NCBI RefSeq assembly: GCF_041260665.1
Contig: NZ_JBGCCT010000009.1
Span: 62,001 to 126,000, forward strand
Length of the DNA: 64,000 nt
Direction of reading: 5' to 3'
Origin: Catenulispora sp. GP43
GTDB taxonomy: Bacteria; Actinomycetota; Actinomycetes; Streptomycetales; Catenulisporaceae
Part shown: positions 34,648 through 42,209 of the stretch, piece by piece
Layout of the letters: every line of letters begins with the position of its first letter
Numbering within the stretch: position 1 is the stretch's first letter
Made by a program: the position numbers and the translations under genes
The notes under the pieces: generated by a model
Told to the model about the DNA's origin: nothing
What the model saw: the letters and a program-made list of their open reading frames with translations, nothing else
Database searches by the model: none

Positions 34648-35316
34648 CTACTCCAAAGGCAGCGCCGCCACCAACCCCCGCCACCGCCAGCCCCGCGCCA
34701 TCACCGACACCCGGCCCCGCGTGATCGGGTAGCACCCCAGCCCGACCAGCGTGGCCGTGAAGTGCCCCACATCCGTGAAGGTCCTCCCCCGCAGCATCGC
34801 CACGCCGTAGAACACCAGCACCCCCGCCGCGTACACCCACCGCATCCAGCCGCGCGGCCACCAGTACGCCAGGACCGCGATCACGCCGGCCAGGGCGTAG
34901 CTCACGCCGTAGTCGAGCGTGTAGCGCTTGGACGCCGGGACCGTGCCCTCGTGGATCGCCCAGGCCAGCACGCCCTCGCTCACGTACGTGGCCAGCACGT
35001 GGCACACGAACGCCACCGTCAGCCAGCGCCAGGTGCCCAGCCAGCGTTCGGCCTGGGCGTGGAAGAGGGTGTACAGGAGCACGTAGAACAGCCAGCTGCC
35101 GCCGTCGATCCACAGGGCCGACTGGATCAGGACGCGCAGCGGGTCCTGGAGCAGGTAGTGGATGTTGGTGCTGCGGCGTTCCAGGATCCAGTGCTCCGCG
35201 CGGGGGCTGGCGCGCTTCAGGATGCCGGTCGTGATCAGCAGGATCAGCAGCCAGAGGTAGGTGCCGGGGGCGCTGCGGACGTAGTTCTCCACGCCGCGTG
35301 CCGCCCGGTTCAGCAT
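34648..35316 (-). CDS. Rhomboid-like membrane protein (copy 1)
   Basis: A 222-residue protein with about six membrane helices. It shares an actinobacterial rhomboid-like pattern with the gene at 39805: APGTYLWLLILL, LDYGVSYALAGV and TDVGHFTATLVGL. G-V-S in helix 4 and the histidine in the last helix sit where rhomboid proteases have GxS and His, so proteolytic activity is possible but unproven. ATG start at 35316. It is convergent with the kinase-like gene and divergent from the M50 peptidase gene, 74 bases away. Confidence 0.82.
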   Translation of the reverse strand: MLNRAARGVENYVRSAPGTYLWLLILLITTGILKRASPRAEHWILERRSTNIHYLLQDPLRVLIQSALWIDGGSWLFYVLLYTLFHAQAERWLGTWRWLTVAFVCHVLATYVSEGVLAWAIHEGTVPASKRYTLDYGVSYALAGVIAVLAYWWPRGWMRWVYAAGVLVFYGVAMLRGRTFTDVGHFTATLVGLGCYPITRGRVSVMARGWRWRGLVAALPLE

Positions 35317-35390
35317 GTCCCAAGCGTCACTGGCTCGTCACAGGCGTGTCCCGACGGGTACCGCCGAACGGGCGAATCGTGGGAGGCTGC

Positions 35391-36116
35391 GTGCCCGTGA
35401 GCATGAGCATCTCCAACCTGGACGACGTCTGGCACCGAGTGACCGGCACGCAGCCCGATCCGCCGCGGAACCTGATCCTCGCGGTGGGCGCGGCGGCGCT
35501 GGTGGCGGTGCTGTGGCGGCCGGTGTGGCGCATAGCCCGCAACACCGTGACGATCGCGCACGAGGGCGGGCACGCCGTCGTCGCGCTGCTGTGCGGGCGC
35601 CGGCTGTCCGGGGTGCGGTTGCACCACGACACCTCCGGCGTCACGGTCTCCTACGGCAAGCCGCGCGGTCTGGGCATGATCCTGACCGTCGCGGCCGGCT
35701 ACACCGCGCCGAGCCTGATCGGGCTGGGCGGGGCGTGGCTGCTGGCGGCCCAGCACATCACGATGTTGCTGTGGGTGAGCGTGCTGTTGCTGGCGCTGCT
35801 GCTGATCGAGATCCGCAACTTCTACGGCGTGCTCACGGTGGTGCTCACCGGCGGCGCCGTGTTCGCCGCGTCGTGGACCAAGAACACCGATGTGCAGGCC
35901 GGGTTCGCGTACCTGATGGTGTGGTTCCTGCTGCTGGCCGGGGTGAAGCCGGTGCTGGAGCTGAGCCGGACCCGGACGCGCACCGGGGCCCGCGACTCCG
36001 ACGCCGACCAACTGCACCGGCTGACCGGCTTCCCGGCCGGCGGCTGGCTGTTCGTGTTCGCGCTGGTGGCGCTGGGGTGCGCGGCGGCCGGGGGCCGGTG
36101 GCTGCTGCACCTCTAG
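35391..36116 (+). CDS. M50-family (site-2-protease-like) membrane peptidase
   Basis: A 241-residue multipass protein with the zinc motif HEGGH in TVTIAHEGGHAVVALLCG (near residue 55). Conserved features of this actinobacterial M50 branch follow: LHHDTSGVTVSYGKPRG, AAGYTAPSLIGLGGAWLL, EIRNFYGVL and RDSDADQLHRLTG. Such enzymes cleave substrates within the membrane, usually after a first cut by another protease. The GTG at 35391 has GGGAGG 4 bases upstream; GTG 35397 and ATG 35403 are alternatives. A rhomboid-like gene is divergent next to it. Confidence 0.9.
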   Translation: MPVSMSISNLDDVWHRVTGTQPDPPRNLILAVGAAALVAVLWRPVWRIARNTVTIAHEGGHAVVALLCGRRLSGVRLHHDTSGVTVSYGKPRGLGMILTVAAGYTAPSLIGLGGAWLLAAQHITMLLWVSVLLLALLLIEIRNFYGVLTVVLTGGAVFAASWTKNTDVQAGFAYLMVWFLLLAGVKPVLELSRTRTRTGARDSDADQLHRLTGFPAGGWLFVFALVALGCAAAGGRWLLHL

Positions 36117-36169
36117 GCGTCCGCGGACCAGGCGTCTGCGGACGTCGCCAGGTGTGCCGCTGGGCACAG

Positions 36170-37123
36170 CTAGGTGTGCAGCCCGATCAGGCCGACGAAG
36201 ATCGGCCCGGTCAGCGGCAGCAGGAAGTTCGACAGCGTGTCCGTGATCGTGTACCCGATCATCGGCACGCTGCTCTGCGCGGTGTTGGTGATCGCGGTGA
36301 TCGCCGGCGTCGAGCACTGCTGGCCGGCGATGGCGCCGATCAGGATGGGCTTGTCGATCTTCAGGAACCGGCGGCCGATCCACAGCCCGAGGAGCGCCGG
36401 GATCAGCACCATCGCGATCCCGGACAGCGGGAGCAGCAGCGGGTACTTCTTCAGCAGCGGGCCGGCGTCCGGGCCCGCGGACAGGCCGGTGACCGCGATG
36501 AACACCGCCAGGCCCAGGTCCTTCATGGTGGCCGCGGCCACCGGCGGGTAGGCACCGAAGGAGCGGTCCACCTTCGACTTCATGCCGACCACGTTCAGCG
36601 TGTCGCCAACGTGGATCTCGGTGGTGCCGGAGGCCGGCAGGTCGTTGCCGAGCCGGTTGATGCCGGTCAGGTACACGCCCTCGGTGGGGCCAGGGTGCTC
36701 CTACGCCGCGCCGCCGCGCATCTGCTCCCACAGCCTGCGGGAGGCCTCGGCCAGGTTGGTCTTCAGCAGCCGCGGGAAGACCTGGCTGGTCAGCAGCACG
36801 ATCGAGATCAGGCCGAACAGGTAGCAGACCGAGTAGGCGGTGGCCACGTGCGCCGAGAGGGTCGTGGCCTGGCTCGGGGTGATGCCCGGCAGCTTGGTAT
36901 CAGCGACAGCACGCCGAACCTCAGGCCCCTGGGGTTCAGGTTGGCCACGAATCCGGGCCCGGCGAAGTAGCCGAGGGAGAAGATGAACAGCGCGAAGGCG
37001 ACGTCATCACGTCGTTGCTCCGCCCAGCGTGATCGGTCCGACCCGCAGCTTTCCGACGAGGTACCCCAGCGCCAGGCAGGCGAACAGGGCGAGGACGGCG
37101 TTCTCCTGCATGAGCTTCAACAC
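36170..37123 (-). pseudogene. Decayed AspT/YidE-type transporter gene
   Basis: Three pieces of one protein are seen on the minus strand. The GTG at 37123 starts VLKLMQENAVLALFACLALG and stops after 38 codons. A second piece (DVAFALFIFSLGYFAGPGFVANLNPRG) lies in another frame. The third (LPGITPSQATTLSAHVATAY and on) runs to a TAG at 36701-36703 and continues in the same frame as VYLTGINRLGNDLPASGTTE. The end (GQQCSTPAITAITNTAQSSV, then GPIFVGLIGL) is the C-terminal membrane half of the aspartate:alanine exchanger family. Intact members have about 560 residues with two TrkA-C-type domains; here several hundred bases are lost and frames shift at least twice. It is not functional as a full transporter. 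Confidence 0.8.
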
Positions 37124-37269
37124 ACGAGCATCCGACCCCGCACGTACCCGCGCCGCGCCAGGGCCGCGCCCGAACGGGTGAGCCGGGCGTGATCGGTGAT
37201 CCGGTAGCGTCGTTGGGCTTTGGTGCCCCGCCCGGCGGCGGCCGCGGTGTCAGACAGGGGAGGAACGCC

Positions 37270-38898
37270 GTGCCCTTCTTCAGGAAGCGCAGGGACGTGC
37301 GGGACGGTGGGAACGGTCCGGACGAAGACGATGGCGTCCCCGGTGGCTCCGGTGGCTCCGGCGGCCCCGGCAACCCCGGCGACCCCGGCGACCCCGGCAC
37401 CGGCGGTGAAGGTGAAAGCGCCGCGACCGGCGCCGGCGACGAGGCCAGGCGCGTCCTGTGGGACCGCCGGCGCCACGCCTCCGGCACCCGCACCGGCAGC
37501 GCCTTCAGCGAGGCCGTGGCCGGGTCCATGGACTCCCTGGGCGGCGGCGTGGACCTCGCCTGGCAGGGCTTGAAGAACGTCGGCGCCATGTTCCGCGACC
37601 GCCGCCGAGTCGGCGTGCGGGCGGCCGACCAGCCGAGCGCGGACTGGCTGCGGCAGCTGGCCGCGCTGCTGAGCACGGTCGGCGCGGAGATCCTGCGTTC
37701 GGGGACGAACACCATCGAGGCCGAGACGCAGATCACGGACATCGCGGCCCGCTACGGCGTGTCGGCCCGCTGCTTCGCCCTGCCGACCGGGATCTTCGTG
37801 CGGGTCCAGACGGTGTCCGGCGATACCAACGAGCTGGACTTCGCGCCGGTCCCCGTCGGCGGGATGCAGCTCAACCAGGTCAACGCCCTGCAGTCGCTGG
37901 TCCAGCGGATGCTCGAGGAGGCGGTGTCCTTCGACGAGGTGCGCAAGGCGCTGCGGGAGGAGCAGAGCCTGCCGCGGCGGTTCAAGCCGGCCGCCGTGAT
38001 CTCCGGCTACGCGATGCTGACCCTGGCGCTGGGGATGCTCCAGCACCCGACGTGGAACGCGGCCGCCGGCTATGTCGTGGCCGGCACGGCGGTCGGCGTG
38101 ATGCAGTACCTGGTGGGGCGCTACCTGCCGAACCTGCTCACGCTGTTCCCGGTGGCGGCGGCGATCATGGTCACCGCGCTGGCGCTGCGCTTCGCCGGGC
38201 CGGTCCTGCACCAGGACCCGGGCTTCCTCTACATCCCGCCGCTGATCGGCTTCCTGCCCGGCGCGGCGCTCACCCTCAGCGCGATCGAGCTGGCCACCGA
38301 CTCCCCGCTGTCCGGCGTGACCCGGCTGGCCGGGGCCGTCAACGTGCTGCTGATGCTGGCGCTGGGCATCCTGGTCGCCACCGACACCGTGCGCCCGCAC
38401 CCGGTCGGCACGCCGGTCCCGGCCACGCTCGGCGCCTGGGTCGGCTGGGTCTCGGTGCTGCTGCTGGCGGTCGGCTTCACCCTCAACCACGACGCGCCGA
38501 ACCGCTCGCTAGGCTGGCTGACCGTGGCCCTGCTGGTCACCCGCGTGGTGCAGACGGCCGGCACACTGGTCGGCGGCCAGGCGCTGGGCGCCTTCGTGGC
38601 CGGCATGGCGCTGCCGCCGACCGCGAACTGGATCGGCAAGCGCGCCACCATCCCGGACCAGGTGATCTTCCTGCCGGCGTTCTGGATGGTGGTGCCCGGC
38701 GCGCACGGGCTGTCGGGGGTGCAGCAGCTGCTGGTCGCGCACAGCTCGGCCGGGTGGCAGACGCTGCTGAACGTGATGATCACGGTCGGCGCGATCGCGT
38801 TGGGGGTGCTGGCCGGGGCTTCGCTGCGGCGGAAGACGCGGCTGGAGGTGCTGCCGGCGGAGGAGATGGCGGGGGCTGGGGCTGGGGCTGGAGGTTAG
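37270..38898 (+). CDS. ThrE/DUF1212-family threonine/serine exporter-like protein
   Basis: A 542-residue protein. After a Gly/Pro-rich collagen-like N-terminal linker (GGSGGPGNPGDPGDPGTGG), the ThrE core begins near residue 120: LAALLSTVGAEILRSGTNTI, then ARYGVSARCFALPTGIFV. A DUF1212 membrane part and a C-terminal DUF3815-like half (NWIGKRATIPDQVIFLPAFW, then MVVPGAHGLSGVQ) complete it, with about ten helices. ThrE exports threonine and serine. The start is the GTG at 37270 with a strong ribosome site (GGGGAGGAAC); TAGCGT lies about 60 bases before it. Confidence 0.9.
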   Translation: MPFFRKRRDVRDGGNGPDEDDGVPGGSGGSGGPGNPGDPGDPGTGGEGESAATGAGDEARRVLWDRRRHASGTRTGSAFSEAVAGSMDSLGGGVDLAWQGLKNVGAMFRDRRRVGVRAADQPSADWLRQLAALLSTVGAEILRSGTNTIEAETQITDIAARYGVSARCFALPTGIFVRVQTVSGDTNELDFAPVPVGGMQLNQVNALQSLVQRMLEEAVSFDEVRKALREEQSLPRRFKPAAVISGYAMLTLALGMLQHPTWNAAAGYVVAGTAVGVMQYLVGRYLPNLLTLFPVAAAIMVTALALRFAGPVLHQDPGFLYIPPLIGFLPGAALTLSAIELATDSPLSGVTRLAGAVNVLLMLALGILVATDTVRPHPVGTPVPATLGAWVGWVSVLLLAVGFTLNHDAPNRSLGWLTVALLVTRVVQTAGTLVGGQALGAFVAGMALPPTANWIGKRATIPDQVIFLPAFWMVVPGAHGLSGVQQLLVAHSSAGWQTLLNVMITVGAIALGVLAGASLRRKTRLEVLPAEEMAGAGAGAGG

Positions 38899-38909
38899 GG
38901 TCCTCAGCC

Positions 38910-39605
38910 TCAGCCCTCTTCGGCCTCCGACTTCCGCCGCTTCTTGACGACCCCCCGGAAACCGGTGTAGACCACGGCGAGCAGCGCGATCCACAGCAGC
39001 CCCGGCTGCCAGTGCTGCGCCGCGGGCGCCGCGAGTCCGGCCGCCGTGTAGGGGCCATCGGTCAGCTGCTCGCGGACGGTGCCGCAGGCCAGCGTCGAGC
39101 CGGTGGAGGAGCTGCGGGCGCAGGCCGTGGAGGTGAACTGGTCCGTGGGGGCGGCCGGCTTGGCGTCGCGGACGCGCGGGGCGAGGTGCTCGGACTCCTC
39201 GACGGTCCCGGCCATCACCTGGTCGGTGAAGACCGCGGTGTGGCCGGCCGGGACGCTCGCCGTCCAGCGCATCGTGCGGTCCTGCTGGGTGGCGGCGGGG
39301 CTGGAGTCGACGAGCTGGAAGCCGGCCGGGACCAGGTGGTAGACCTCGAGGTCCGGGTACGAGGTCGACGATTCGTTGTCCACGCGCACGGTGTAGTCGA
39401 CCACGTCGCCAGAGTGGGCCGAACGGGTGTCGTCGCTGATGTCGACGCGCACGCCGTTGGCGGTCGCGCTGGCGCTGGCGTCCGTGGGCATCGTGGGCAC
39501 GGCTCCGGCCCGGGCCGCGAGCGTGGACATGGTCCCCACTGTCATCGCGGCGGCGACCACCACACCGACGGCCGCCGCACTCCGCATCATGGTCCGCATA
39601 CCCAT
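38910..39605 (-). CDS. Secreted or wall-exposed protein with DUF11-like domain and C-terminal anchor
   Basis: A 231-residue protein. A signal peptide (RSAAAVGVVVAAAMTVGTMS) is followed by a conserved beta-sandwich of the DUF11/isopeptide type (SGDVVDYTVRVDNESST, LVPAGFQLVDSSP). A stretch with two cysteines comes next, then one membrane helix (LLWIALLAVVYTGF) and a basic tail (KKRRKSEAEEG). The topology is outside with a C-terminal anchor. Function is unknown. Start is the ATG at 39605 (GAAGAAC upstream); an ATG 6 bases inside is possible. Its tail meets the ThrE stop 12 bases apart. Confidence 0.78.
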   Translation of the reverse strand: MGMRTMMRSAAAVGVVVAAAMTVGTMSTLAARAGAVPTMPTDASASATANGVRVDISDDTRSAHSGDVVDYTVRVDNESSTSYPDLEVYHLVPAGFQLVDSSPAATQQDRTMRWTASVPAGHTAVFTDQVMAGTVEESEHLAPRVRDAKPAAPTDQFTSTACARSSSTGSTLACGTVREQLTDGPYTAAGLAAPAAQHWQPGLLWIALLAVVYTGFRGVVKKRRKSEAEEG

Positions 39606-39637
39606 GTTCTTCGGCAGAAGAGGGGGTCCAGCTTTAG

Positions 39638-39775
39638 AAGACGGTGCGGACGCTGACGGAGAACCGGCAGCGGCTCGACGCGCTGGCGGCGGCGCTGATG
39701 GAGCACGAGTCGCTGGACGAGGCGCATGCCTATCGGGTGGCGGGGGCGCCACGGCAGGTGTCCGACTCGGATTAG
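39638..39775 (+). pseudogene. Remnant of the C-terminus of an FtsH-type AAA protease
   Basis: A stretch of 45 codons ending in TAG reads TVRTLTENRQRLDALAAALM and EHESLDEAHAYRVAG. This looks like the C-terminal end of FtsH-like M41 proteases, where L-T-E-N-R-x-R-L-D-A-L-A precedes E-x-L-D-E-x-x-A-Y. It has no start codon of its own and no AAA or protease domain upstream, where the DUF11-like gene lies on the other strand. It is most likely the scar of a deleted ftsH homologue. Confidence 0.5.
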
Positions 39776-39792
39776 CCACGCCCGGGCTTGGC

Positions 39793-39798
39793 TATCGT
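39793..39798 (+). promoter_or_regulatory. -10 box of a leaderless promoter (rhomboid-like copy 2)
   Basis: TATCGT ends 6 bases before the GTG at 39805 and no ribosome site is seen. Confidence 0.5.
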
Positions 39799-39804
39799 GA
39801 CAGT

Positions 39805-40407
39805 GTGCTGAGCCGTCTGCCCGCCGACGCGTGGGACTACGTCCGCGACGCGCCGGGGACCTATCTGTGGCTGGTCGCGCTGTTCGGCGTGTCGCTCTAT
39901 GTCAGGCGGCTGCCGGCCGACCGCGCCGCGAAGCTGTTGGAGCAGAACTCCACGAACCTGGATCGGCTGCGGCACGCTCCGGTCAAGGTGATGATCACCA
40001 GTCTGTTCTTCACCGCGGGGACCAGTTGGTTGTTCTATGCGGTGACCTACAGCGTGTTCCACGCCCCGACAGAGCACTGGCTGGGGACATGGCGATGGCT
40101 GGTGGTGCTGCTGGTCGCCCACGTCGGGGCGACGCTGCTGAGCGAAGGGTGGGTCGCGCGGGAGATCCGTGCCGGACGGCTTCCGCAGTCGGAGCGGACC
40201 ACGGCCGACTATGGCGTCAGCTATGCGCAGGCCGGGGCTTCGGCGGTGTTGGCGTACCGGATTCCGATGCCGTGGCTGGTGCCCTACGTCGTGGCGCTGA
40301 TCGGCTTCTACGGATACGGATGGTTCAAGAACCGGCGGGACTTCACGGCTATCGGGCATCTGTGCGCGCTGGCCATCGGGTTCACGTTCTTTTGGATCGC
40401 TCCGTAA
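39805..40407 (+). CDS. Rhomboid-like membrane protein (copy 2)
   Basis: A 200-residue six-helix protein similar to the gene at 34648-35316 along most of its length. Shared features are APGTYLWLVALFG, HWLGTWRWLVVLLVAHVGAT, ADYGVSYAQAGASAVLAY and TAIGHLCALAIGF. GVS in helix 4 and the last-helix histidine are kept, so an active Ser-His dyad is possible. The GTG at 39805 is the start because a -10 box lies 6 bases ahead. The two copies flank an M50 peptidase, the AspT pseudogene and the ThrE exporter. Confidence 0.85.
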   Translation: MLSRLPADAWDYVRDAPGTYLWLVALFGVSLYVRRLPADRAAKLLEQNSTNLDRLRHAPVKVMITSLFFTAGTSWLFYAVTYSVFHAPTEHWLGTWRWLVVLLVAHVGATLLSEGWVAREIRAGRLPQSERTTADYGVSYAQAGASAVLAYRIPMPWLVPYVVALIGFYGYGWFKNRRDFTAIGHLCALAIGFTFFWIAP

Positions 40408-40466
40408 TCCCTTTGGATCGCTCCGTGATCCGGTGCGGAACAGGCAGACTTGAGGGACTTGAGCAT

Positions 40467-40769
40467 CTAAGCCTTGCCCTTGGTGTCCTTGCCCTCGTCC
40501 GGCGCCCGGACCTTGATCGCGACGTGCAGGCCCGCCTCCCACTCCAGGGCCGCCTTCTGCGCGGCGTGCCATGTGCACAGGGCCAGGAGGTTGCCCACGG
40601 AGTGATCGTCCTTCTTGCCGGCGTGGACGACCATGCTGGCCTCGCGGGAGCAGCCGACCTCGAAGTGGGCGTGCTTCCATTCGCAGCGCCGACCGCAGCG
40701 CCGCATGACTTTGCGTACCAGCCGGTTCCAGTTTCGCGGTAGCTTCACCAGATCCTGCGATCCACTCAC
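40467..40769 (-). CDS. Small HNH-like zinc protein
   Basis: A 100-residue basic protein. C25 and C29 (CGRRCEW), C40 (GCSREAS) and the C-terminal LLALCTWHAAQKAALEW pattern resemble actinophage-type HNH nucleases, in which C-x-W-H is preceded by a DH...NL segment. Here SMVVHAGKKDDHSVGNL fits but lacks the usual DH pair, so nuclease activity is uncertain. Start is the GTG at 40769, with AGGGGA about 12 bases upstream. It is divergent from the NUDIX gene. Confidence 0.65.
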   Translation of the reverse strand: MSGSQDLVKLPRNWNRLVRKVMRRCGRRCEWKHAHFEVGCSREASMVVHAGKKDDHSVGNLLALCTWHAAQKAALEWEAGLHVAIKVRAPDEGKDTKGKA

Positions 40770-40867
40770 ATCTTCGGGTTCCCCTGAATATCCGATCGGT
40801 GTGCGGGGCGCAGGTATTGATCACCTCAATGAGTGATGCGGCGGGCGTTCGAGTGACAGCGGGTGGC

Positions 40868-40873
40868 TAAGCT
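40868..40873 (+). promoter_or_regulatory. -10 box of a leaderless promoter (NUDIX gene)
   Basis: TAAGCT ends 6 bases before the GTG at 40880, and there is no ribosome site. Confidence 0.5.
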
Positions 40874-40879
40874 CACGGG

Positions 40880-41368
40880 GTGCTGATCGTCACCTCCGCG
40901 CTGCTGCGGCGCACCGGACCCGATGGACGTCCCGAAGTGCTGGTCGGGCTGAAGAAGACCGGCTTCGGCGCCGGGCTGGTCAACTGCCCGGGCGGGAAAC
41001 TCGAGCCCGGGGAGAGCCCGCAGGAGGCGGTCGTGCGCGAGTTCGCGGAGGAGACCGGCATGACGCTGGCGGTCGGCGACCTGAAACCGGCCGCGGAGCT
41101 GGTCTTCCGGTTCCCGGACGTGCCGGAGTGGGATGATCTGCGGCTGCATTACTTCACGGCGACGAAGTACGCCGGGGAGCCGCGGGAGAGCGCGGAGATC
41201 GCCGCGGACTGGATGGCCGAGGCGGATCTGCCCTACGGCCGGATGTGGGACGACTCACGCCTGTGGCTGCCACTGGTGCTGGCCGGCGAGCACGTCGTGA
41301 TGGACGTCACCTACGCCGGCCGCAGCAAAGTGGCCTCTTATATCCGTGAGCCGTCGCCGGCCGGGTGA
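40880..41368 (+). CDS. MTH1-like NUDIX hydrolase
   Basis: A 162-residue protein with a complete Nudix box GGKLEPGESPQEAVVREFAE followed by ETGM. The C-terminal WMAEADLPYGRMWDDSRLWL resembles the segment of human MTH1 that binds oxidised purine nucleotides, and FRFPDVPEWDDLRLHYF matches the middle of that family. It probably hydrolyses 8-oxo-dGTP or similar oxidised nucleotides to monophosphates. Leaderless GTG start. Confidence 0.9.
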   Translation: MLIVTSALLRRTGPDGRPEVLVGLKKTGFGAGLVNCPGGKLEPGESPQEAVVREFAEETGMTLAVGDLKPAAELVFRFPDVPEWDDLRLHYFTATKYAGEPRESAEIAADWMAEADLPYGRMWDDSRLWLPLVLAGEHVVMDVTYAGRSKVASYIREPSPAG

Positions 41369-41370
41369 GA

Positions 41371-41580
41371 CTATTGCTCCACCGGGTGCAGCGACATCGG
41401 GCCGTAGACGACTGAGGTGTCCTCCATCAGCGTGACCTGGTCGACCCCGGCCTCCAGCAGGTCCTTCCAGTTCTCTCCGATCCAGCTCTCGGCGTCGGAC
41501 TGCGTGGAGAACTCCTCCGGTTTCGCACCGGTGTCCTTCTCGCCGCCGGCCGTGTCCTCATAACGCCACATGAAAGTCAC
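41371..41580 (-). CDS. Small conserved acidic protein
   Basis: A 69-residue acidic protein (MTFMWRYEDTAGGEKDTGAK; QSDAESWIGENWKDLLEAGV; VYGPMSLHPVEQ). This type is seen as short hypothetical proteins in actinobacteria, with no known function. The GTG at 41580 has AAGGGG 8 bases upstream. The reading frame continues through the cobU gene antisense, but that longer frame has no support. It is convergent with the NUDIX gene and divergent from cobU, with starts about 50 bases apart. Confidence 0.7.
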   Translation of the reverse strand: MTFMWRYEDTAGGEKDTGAKPEEFSTQSDAESWIGENWKDLLEAGVDQVTLMEDTSVVYGPMSLHPVEQ

Positions 41581-41632
41581 AGTGTTGACCCCTTCAATCG
41601 CCCAGCCATCGCTGAATAACATAACGCGGACG

Positions 41633-42160
41633 TTGATCCTTGGCGGTGCGCGTTCGGGTAAGTCCTCCGAGGCCGAGCGTCGGCTCACCCTCCTGGCTGA
41701 CGACGGCGTGTACGTCGCGACCGGCGGCCGGCGCGACGGCGACGCCGACTGGGCCGACCGGGTACGGCGGCACCGCGAGCGGCGGCCGGACTCGTGGGCG
41801 ACGGTGGAGACGACCGACGTCGCCGGCGTGCTGCGCGACGCGACGCGGCCGGTGCTGGTGGACTGCCTGACCCTGTGGCTGACCGCGATGATGGACGAGG
41901 CCGGCGCCTGGGACGACGCGGCCTGGCACGGCGGCGGGGAGCAGAAGCTGGCGGCGCGGTTCGACGAGCTCGAGGACGCATGGCGTTCGGCGACGGTGCC
42001 GGTGCTGGCGGTGAGCAACGAGGTCGGGCTGGGGATCGTGCCGGAGGGCGCCGGGGTGCGGCGGTTCCGGGACGAGCAGGGGCGGCTGAACCAGCGGATC
42101 GCGGCGGCGTCGGAGACGGTGGTGCTGATGGTGGCCGGGATCGCGATGACGGTGAAGTAG
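41633..42160 (+). CDS. cobU: Bifunctional adenosylcobinamide kinase / guanylyltransferase
   Basis: A protein of about 175 residues. P-loop GGARSGKS (residues 4-11), DGVYVATGGRRDGD, the RVRRHRERRPDSW motif with the histidine that accepts GMP, LVDCLTLWLTAM and SNEVGLGIVP are all present. It phosphorylates adenosylcobinamide and then makes adenosylcobinamide-GDP in late cobalamin synthesis, before CobT and CobS encoded next. The start is unclear: TTG at 41633 begins just before the P-loop, but GTG 41582 or ATG 41570 in the same frame are possible. TAACAT at 41617-41622 may be the -10 box. Confidence 0.88.
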   Translation: MILGGARSGKSSEAERRLTLLADDGVYVATGGRRDGDADWADRVRRHRERRPDSWATVETTDVAGVLRDATRPVLVDCLTLWLTAMMDEAGAWDDAAWHGGGEQKLAARFDELEDAWRSATVPVLAVSNEVGLGIVPEGAGVRRFRDEQGRLNQRIAAASETVVLMVAGIAMTVK

Positions 42161-42209
42161 GCGCGGGGCTTCCCCATGCCGAGTGCGCCGCCGCTAGGCT
42201 GTTCGCACC

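Noticed and set aside
35310-36731. Minus-strand frame of 473 codons across the M50 gene
   Set aside because: Antisense shadow; the plus strand carries the zinc-peptidase motifs, and only the AspT remnant near 36170-36700 on the minus strand is real, in another frame.
41581-41632. Cobalamin riboswitch upstream of cobU
   Set aside because: Only about 50 bases separate divergent starts, too short for the aptamer.
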